Of a DNA stretch of 64,000 nucleotides, positions 59,239 through 64,000 are shown piece by piece. A program made the position numbers and the translations under genes. Origin of the DNA: Massilia soli (GTDB lineage: Bacteria; Pseudomonadota; Gammaproteobacteria; Burkholderiales; Burkholderiaceae_D); assembly GCF_016809835.1 (NCBI RefSeq), contig NZ_JAFBIL020000007.1, forward strand, positions 301,267 to 365,266, in the 5' to 3' direction. Numbering within the stretch: position 1 is the stretch's first letter; each line of letters starts with the position of its first letter. Under the pieces are notes generated by a model. The model was not told the origin of the DNA, did not search any database, and saw only the letters and a program-made list of their open reading frames with translations.

Positions 59239-61317
59239 CTAGCGGGTACCGATCTCGATGCTGGTAAAGCCGATTCCAAGCAAGCGGTCGTCGGGTCCCA
59301 TTCCCATTGCGCGCGGCGTGACCGGGTCCGGGATTTCAATCTTCACGACCTGCTCCGCGCCGCTGGTATCGAACTGGAAGAAGCGGTCCTGCGCGGTGCC
59401 GGTAAGCCGGAACGGCCGGCGCTGGCCGCCCACCACCAGCACGAACTGCTGATCGGTCTTCGGCGGGAATGCATTCGCCCGCAACAGGATATTGAGCTTT
59501 TGCGGCAGCGGCCGAACAAAGTGCAGGCGCACCTCCCGGCCATCGGACCAGGCGCCCCACCCTTCCGGTCCCGACAGGTTCTCGGCACGCGCCAGCAGGC
59601 CGCCGACCGGCTTGTTGAAGTCGAACTTACCCAGCGGCTGGTGCTCGACCTGTACTTTCATCAGCGCGAATTCGGCGGTCTTCACTTCCGGCTTGATATC
59701 GTCAGGCAGCGCGTGCTGACCGACGACCAGTACCCAGTCGCGTCCTGGCGCCAGGTCTTCGCGCACAAACGGCGCGCCCGCCACCAGGTCGTGGGTCTTG
59801 GTAAGGGGATGGTCGATGTGGAACAGGGCGCGGCTCAGGCCTGCGATGCTGTCCCCGGCGACGGTCAGCTTGCCGGCCTGCTGGCGGTCGAGGTAGTGCC
59901 GCACCAGCATGCCGGCCTTGTCGTAGTCGTTGGGCGCCTGTGCGCGCGCCTGGATTGCGCTGATGGCGCGGTCGGCATTCCAGGCGGTGAGCGGCAGCGC
60001 CACGAACACAAACAGCATGATGCCGGCCCGGCGCTGTACGATCCATAGCGCGAGGGTCAGGACCGCCAGGCCGGCGGACAGCTTCAGCAGCATCGGGAAC
60101 TCTTTGAACACCGTCAGTTCGGGCGAATCGACCAGGCCAACCGCGTAGTCGGTCAGCAGGTAACGCGCCGCGTACAGCATGACCGCCATCACCGGCAGCG
60201 CCGCCGCGGCGCGCAGCAGCAGCGACTGGCGTGCGGCCGGCAGGGCCAGCGGGGCGGCGGCAATCACCAGCATCAGCGGGAACGCGAAATCGTAGTAGCG
60301 CTGGTGCAGCCGCACGCCTTCCAATGGCCCGGCCGACGCGATGGTGGCGGTGAACATCACGGTCATGGCGCCGGCCGCGCACAGCATCAGCATCGCGAAC
60401 ACCTGGAGTGAGCGCTGCTGCTGCGAGGCCTGCGCACGTACCTGCTTGTCGAACACGTGCAGCAGCAGCGTTGCCAGCGGCAGCGGCAACAGCAGCGCCA
60501 GCGCGAGGATGTGGCCCTGCAGGCTGACCAGCGCGGCCGGCAGGATGCGCAGCAGCGACTCAAGGCTGGTCGTACTGTTGGTGGCGTGGGTACCGTAGAA
60601 ATTACCCAGCAAGTTCAGCCCCGAGCGGCCGGCAACGGCATAGCCGATCGCAAAACGCACCACGACCATCGTGACGGTGGCTACCGCCAGCATAATGACA
60701 AAACGGCGCAGCCAGCCATCGTTGCGGTACTGCGCGAGGCAAAGGTAAAGCATGAACGCCAGGTGCGCGGGCAGCAGGAACAGCGCGTGCACTTTGATCG
60801 CACTCATCACGCCGAGCATCGCTCCGGTAACGAGGCCATACGCCAGCGGGGTCGCCTCGGTGCGCGCCAGCGCAACCCAGGCGAACGCGCAGAACGCGAG
60901 GAAGTACATCGTCTCCGGCATGAAGTAGGCGGCAAACGAGCTGACCGGCGCCAGCACGGCGGCCAGCGCCAGCACGATGGCGCTGGGTCGGCTGCACACC
61001 TGGCGCGCGATCAGGTAGATGAACGGCGCCGCCGCCACCAGCAGCGCAGCATTGAGGATGCGCGCGCAGTCGAGGAAGCCGGGTCCGCAGGCATTGGTCA
61101 GGCGGTAGACGCCGAGGAACAGGTAGGACGGCAGGATCGATTTATCGAAGGGCATCAGGCGCGCAGCGCTGCTGTAGAGCCATTCATCGGCGAACACCAT
61201 CGGATACAGTCCGGCGTTGCGCCAGACCAGCTGAAAAAACACGACGGCCAGTGCGAACGGCAATGCGTAACGGCCAATGAGTTGGTGCGATCGTGCGTCA
61301 GGCCAGCGTAATGTCAT
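59239..61317 (-). CDS. Large GT-C-like membrane protein with C-terminal periplasmic domain, paralogue A
   Basis: 692 residues. About 10-450 contain some 11-12 membrane helices; the first periplasmic loop holds YPMVFADEWLYSSAARLMPF, whose acidic DE is the type of catalytic site of GT-C glycosyltransferases. About 465-692 is soluble (TVAGDSIAGLSRALFHI, GWGAWSDGREVRLHFVRPLP, GIGFTSIEIGTR) and resembles the DUF7024-like end of such proteins. The first codon of the longer frame is TTG; I use the ATG one codon later. It may transfer the GtrA-flipped sugar. Donor and acceptor are unknown. Confidence 0.72.
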   Translation of the reverse strand: MTLRWPDARSHQLIGRYALPFALAVVFFQLVWRNAGLYPMVFADEWLYSSAARLMPFDKSILPSYLFLGVYRLTNACGPGFLDCARILNAALLVAAAPFIYLIARQVCSRPSAIVLALAAVLAPVSSFAAYFMPETMYFLAFCAFAWVALARTEATPLAYGLVTGAMLGVMSAIKVHALFLLPAHLAFMLYLCLAQYRNDGWLRRFVIMLAVATVTMVVVRFAIGYAVAGRSGLNLLGNFYGTHATNSTTSLESLLRILPAALVSLQGHILALALLLPLPLATLLLHVFDKQVRAQASQQQRSLQVFAMLMLCAAGAMTVMFTATIASAGPLEGVRLHQRYYDFAFPLMLVIAAAPLALPAARQSLLLRAAAALPVMAVMLYAARYLLTDYAVGLVDSPELTVFKEFPMLLKLSAGLAVLTLALWIVQRRAGIMLFVFVALPLTAWNADRAISAIQARAQAPNDYDKAGMLVRHYLDRQQAGKLTVAGDSIAGLSRALFHIDHPLTKTHDLVAGAPFVREDLAPGRDWVLVVGQHALPDDIKPEVKTAEFALMKVQVEHQPLGKFDFNKPVGGLLARAENLSGPEGWGAWSDGREVRLHFVRPLPQKLNILLRANAFPPKTDQQFVLVVGGQRRPFRLTGTAQDRFFQFDTSGAEQVVKIEIPDPVTPRAMGMGPDDRLLGIGFTSIEIGTR

Positions 61318-61424
61318 CAAATATCCTCGATTCGAGCGTGGATTCTATACCAACGAGCAACATCTGAGCAGCGTAACGAGGCAATGCAGTACACTTCCGG
61401 TTCCAAAACTTTGCCAAATATTCA

Positions 61425-63536
61425 ATGACGCTTTTTTCCCGCGCGCGCATCAACAGCATGACTGGCCTTCTGCGCGACCGTCGCTGGGAAATTGGTTTCG
61501 GCATGGCGTTGCTGATCATCCTTGCCTACATCGCGCGGCGCCATGGCAGCACCTATCCGTCGGTATTCGCCGACGAACAGATCTACAGCCACTTCGCGCG
61601 CCTCCTGCCGCTCGATGAAGTGACGATTCCTTCCTATCTTTATCTGTCGGTGTATGGCCTGACCAACGCCTGCGGCGAGGGCTTCTTGCGCTGCGCGCGC
61701 TACATCAACCTGCTGTTCTTCATCGGTTCGGCGCCGTTCATCTACCTGGCCACGCGCACGGTCGCGGCGAAACCGCTGGCGATATTCGTCGCGCTGTTGT
61801 GCGTCGCCGCTCCCACCAGTACCTATACTGGCTACTTCATGCCGGAGTCGATGTACTTCTTCGGCTTCGCAGTGCTGACCTGGCTGTCGCTCGCGCCACT
61901 GCGCATGCACTGGGCGATCCATGCCGCGCTGGCCGGCGCCGTGCTCGGCCTGATGACCCTGGTGAAGGTGCACGCCCTGTTCCTGGTGCCTGCATTGGCG
62001 CTGTTCATGGCCTACCTCGGCTGGAGCCGCAGCCCCGGCGCCGCGGGCCTTGGCCGCGGCCTGCTTGCCGCCATTGCCAGCGTGGCCGCCGTGTTCGTCG
62101 CGAAGTTCATTGCCGGTTTCCTGTTTGTCGGCCAGGACGGCCTGCAGGTACTGGGCAGCTTCTACGGCAACCAGGCCAGCGATGGCGTCAGCGCCGGGGC
62201 GAGCGTGCTGACGCTGCTGCCGGCCGCCTGGTTCAGCCTGCAGGGACACCTGATGTCGCTGGTGATGATCTTTGCGCTGCCGATCGCCATGATGGCCTGG
62301 CATGGCCTGAGCAGCCGCGCGCGCGCCAGCGCCGGGCCGCAGGTCAGCGCCCTGATGGCCTACGCGTTGCTGATGCTGGGCGCGGCCATCGCACTGACCG
62401 TGTTCTACACCGCGTCAACCGCGGGCTATGGTCCGCTCGACGGCAAGCGCCTGCATGCGCGCTACTACACGTTCGCGCTGATCCTGCCGCTGATGATTGC
62501 CGCCGCCCGCACCGGCACTGGATGGCGGCAGCCACGCGCGCTGCTGCCGTGGGCAATCGCAGCGCTGCTGTCCGCTGCCATCATCCATGCCGCCACCGCG
62601 CTGCCGGCGTCCTATTTGTTCATGGTGGCGGATGGCCCGGAGATCGTTGCCTTCGGCCTCGGCAAGCCAGGATCGATCGCAGCGGTCCTGCTGGCGCTGC
62701 AAATCGCAGTGCTGGCGCTGTGGTGTATGAGCCGCGCATTAGGCGCCATGGCCTTCATTCTGGTTTTCATGCCGCTGTTTATCATGAATGGCGAACGCAT
62801 GATCGCGCCTTACATGGCGCAGAACCGCAACGCCAATGCCTACGATAATGCAGGGATGTATGCGCGCAAGCACCTGTCCCCGGAGCAGCGCAACGGCGTG
62901 CGCATCGTCGGCGACAATCTCGGCGAACTGCTGCGCGCGCGCTTCCACGTCGACGCGCGCCACGCCGACGCCGTCGTTCTGCCATCCGGGTCGCAGATCG
63001 AGCGCTATTCGCTCCCGCGACACAGGAGCTGGCTGCTGGTCATCGGCGACTACAAGCTGCCGCAGGGCGTGGAACCGGTATTCAAGACGGCGGAATTCTC
63101 GCTGGCGGCCACACCGCTGAGCAACCGGGCGCTGGGCGAAGCGAAGCTGTCAGGGCCGCTCGACAACGCGCTGCTCGCCGGCGCGGAAGGCCTGGCCGGC
63201 CCCGAGGAATGGGGCAGATGGTCGAACGACGACCAGGTACGGCTGCACTTCAAAAGCGCGCTGCCCAAGCGGCTGAACCTGTTTTTGACCATGCGGGCTT
63301 TCGGCCCCAACCTGGGCAAGGAGTTCGTGGTGCGGGTGGACGGCGCCGAGCAGCGCGTGAAGCTTCCGGCACTGCAAGAGGAGATCTTCCTGCAGTTCGA
63401 GACTGACGGCACGCAGCAAACCGTGACGATCGAAGTACCGCAAGCGGTGTCGCCGAAAGAGCTGGGATGGTCGGAAGATATCCGGAGACTCGGACTGGGA
63501 CTGGGGCGGGTGGAGATCGGAACGCCTGAGAACTAG
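61425..63536 (+). CDS. Large GT-C-like membrane protein with C-terminal periplasmic domain, paralogue B
   Basis: 703 residues with the same layout as the gene at 59239. The loop motif is YPSVFADEQIYSHFARLLPL; other shared stretches are LTNACG, GYFMPESMYF, MTLVKVHALFLVPA, GSFYGNQAS and the ending GLGRVEIGTPEN. The soluble C-terminal part has RIVGDNLGELLRARFHVD and EEWGRWSNDDQVRLHF. It is transcribed away from its paralogue across a 107-bp gap. A later in-frame ATG at 61458 is an alternative start. Different acceptor or donor specificity from paralogue A is plausible but not shown. Confidence 0.72.
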   Translation: MTLFSRARINSMTGLLRDRRWEIGFGMALLIILAYIARRHGSTYPSVFADEQIYSHFARLLPLDEVTIPSYLYLSVYGLTNACGEGFLRCARYINLLFFIGSAPFIYLATRTVAAKPLAIFVALLCVAAPTSTYTGYFMPESMYFFGFAVLTWLSLAPLRMHWAIHAALAGAVLGLMTLVKVHALFLVPALALFMAYLGWSRSPGAAGLGRGLLAAIASVAAVFVAKFIAGFLFVGQDGLQVLGSFYGNQASDGVSAGASVLTLLPAAWFSLQGHLMSLVMIFALPIAMMAWHGLSSRARASAGPQVSALMAYALLMLGAAIALTVFYTASTAGYGPLDGKRLHARYYTFALILPLMIAAARTGTGWRQPRALLPWAIAALLSAAIIHAATALPASYLFMVADGPEIVAFGLGKPGSIAAVLLALQIAVLALWCMSRALGAMAFILVFMPLFIMNGERMIAPYMAQNRNANAYDNAGMYARKHLSPEQRNGVRIVGDNLGELLRARFHVDARHADAVVLPSGSQIERYSLPRHRSWLLVIGDYKLPQGVEPVFKTAEFSLAATPLSNRALGEAKLSGPLDNALLAGAEGLAGPEEWGRWSNDDQVRLHFKSALPKRLNLFLTMRAFGPNLGKEFVVRVDGAEQRVKLPALQEEIFLQFETDGTQQTVTIEVPQAVSPKELGWSEDIRRLGLGLGRVEIGTPEN

Positions 63537-63539
63537 GCT

Positions 63540-64000
63540 AGCCGCCGCTCCTGCGACGGCGGGAGCCGATGTTGGTTGGTGATGCAGGCGTGAGATGGGT
63601 GCCCGCGTGCGCGGGAACGACGGCGGCTACTTCGGAACGCTGGCGATCTAGACAAACCGTCGCTCCCGCGAAGGCGGGAGCCGATACGGCTTGGTGATGC
63701 AGGCGTGAGATGGGTTCCCGCGTGCGCGGGAACGACGGTGGCTACCGAGGGAACGACTGCGGCTACTTCGGAGCGCCGCCGATCTAAGCACCGTCGCTCC
63801 CGCGAAGGCGGGAGCCGATACGGCTTGGTGATGCAGGCGTGAGATGGGTTCCCGCGTGCGCGGGAGCGACGGCGGCTAACGCGGGAATGACTGCGGCTAC
63901 TTAGGAACGCCGCCGATCTAAGCACCGTCGCTCCCGCGAAGGCGGGAGCCGATACGGCTTGGTGATGCAGGCGTGAGATGGGTTCCCGCGTGCGCGGGAA
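63540..64000. repeat. Tandem array of palindrome-containing units, cut by the window edge
   Basis: Units begin at 63544 (115 bp), 63659 (134 bp), 63793 (134 bp) and 63927 (truncated at 74 bp). Each starts with GTCGCTCCCGCGAAGGCGGG or a variant, runs through GGCTTGGTGATGCAGGCGTG, and contains an inverted copy with GGTTCCCGCGTGCGCGGGAA. The 134-bp units carry a 19-base duplication (around GGGAACGACTGCGGCTAC) missing from the first. The units are nearly identical, so the array is recent or kept homogeneous. No gene is visible in it. Confidence 0.92.

Noticed and set aside
63540..64000. Possible CRISPR array at the right end
   Set aside because: Units are about 134 bp, nearly identical over their whole length including the would-be spacers, and contain inverted copies of an extragenic palindrome. 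CRISPR arrays have 24-40-bp repeats with unique spacers, and no cas gene is near.

Overview
The window is GC-rich, gene-dense chromosomal DNA from a betaproteobacterium. Gene content and protein style point to the Oxalobacteraceae and probably a Massilia-like genus. The indicators are the nadD-rsfS-rlmH-maf-rng run, a waaF/msbA/O-antigen-ligase cluster, a fused NuoE/NuoF formate dehydrogenase subunit beside an oxalate/formate antiporter, and DUF4214 proteins. The taxonomic call is an inference from these genes. I see no rRNA, tRNA, prophage, insertion sequence or CRISPR array.

Layout. 0-6.4 kb: housekeeping genes purD (5' end cut by the window), hemF, nadD, rsfS, rlmH, maf and rng on the + strand. 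6.4-9.0 kb: a small membrane protein, an RNase T2, an unknown membrane protein, a decayed DJ-1/PfpI gene and a CheY-like regulator. 9.1-19.7 kb: a formate module on the - strand (OFA antiporter, NuoE-NuoF fusion, formate dehydrogenase alpha subunit, fdhD, tungstate-type ABC transporter tupBCA). A ModE-like regulator diverges from it, and two copies of a 16-bp operator-like sequence flank the shared promoter region. 19.7-26.0 kb: an LPS core/export cluster. 26.2-30.2 kb: a GIY-YIG gene nested in palindromic repeats, then dnaE. 30.6-35.9 kb: a TonB receptor followed by two PepSY membrane proteins, one fused to an NqrF-like flavin/iron-sulfur reductase. 36.1 kb: trhO.

37-50 kb is the most interesting part. 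A complete type I secretion system (ABC, HlyD, TolC) lies next to a cysteine- and histidine-free, alanine-rich DUF4214 protein that looks like an abundant secreted surface protein. Then come a FecR protein, a CHASE2 class III nucleotide cyclase, a TPR/beta-barrel outer-membrane protein, a VanZ-like protein and a Crp/Fnr regulator. Three CRP-type boxes (TGTGA-N6-TCACA) sit in front of the secretion operon, the DUF4214 gene and the FecR gene, each about 28-31 bp from a -10-like hexamer as in class II CRP promoters. Cyclase, receptor and sites together suggest a local cAMP-controlled surface/secretion regulon.

50.4-63.5 kb: a surface polysaccharide cluster holding a Wzm/Wzt ABC exporter, two FkbM methyltransferases (one fused to DUF4214), a double GT4 glycosyltransferase, a GtrB-like GT2 plus GtrA, and two divergent paralogous large GT-C-like membrane proteins. 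63.54-64.0 kb is a tandem array with a period of about 134 bp, built on the same family of palindromic repeats (core TTCCCGCGNNNGCGGGAA) that is scattered between genes throughout the window. The array runs off the right edge.
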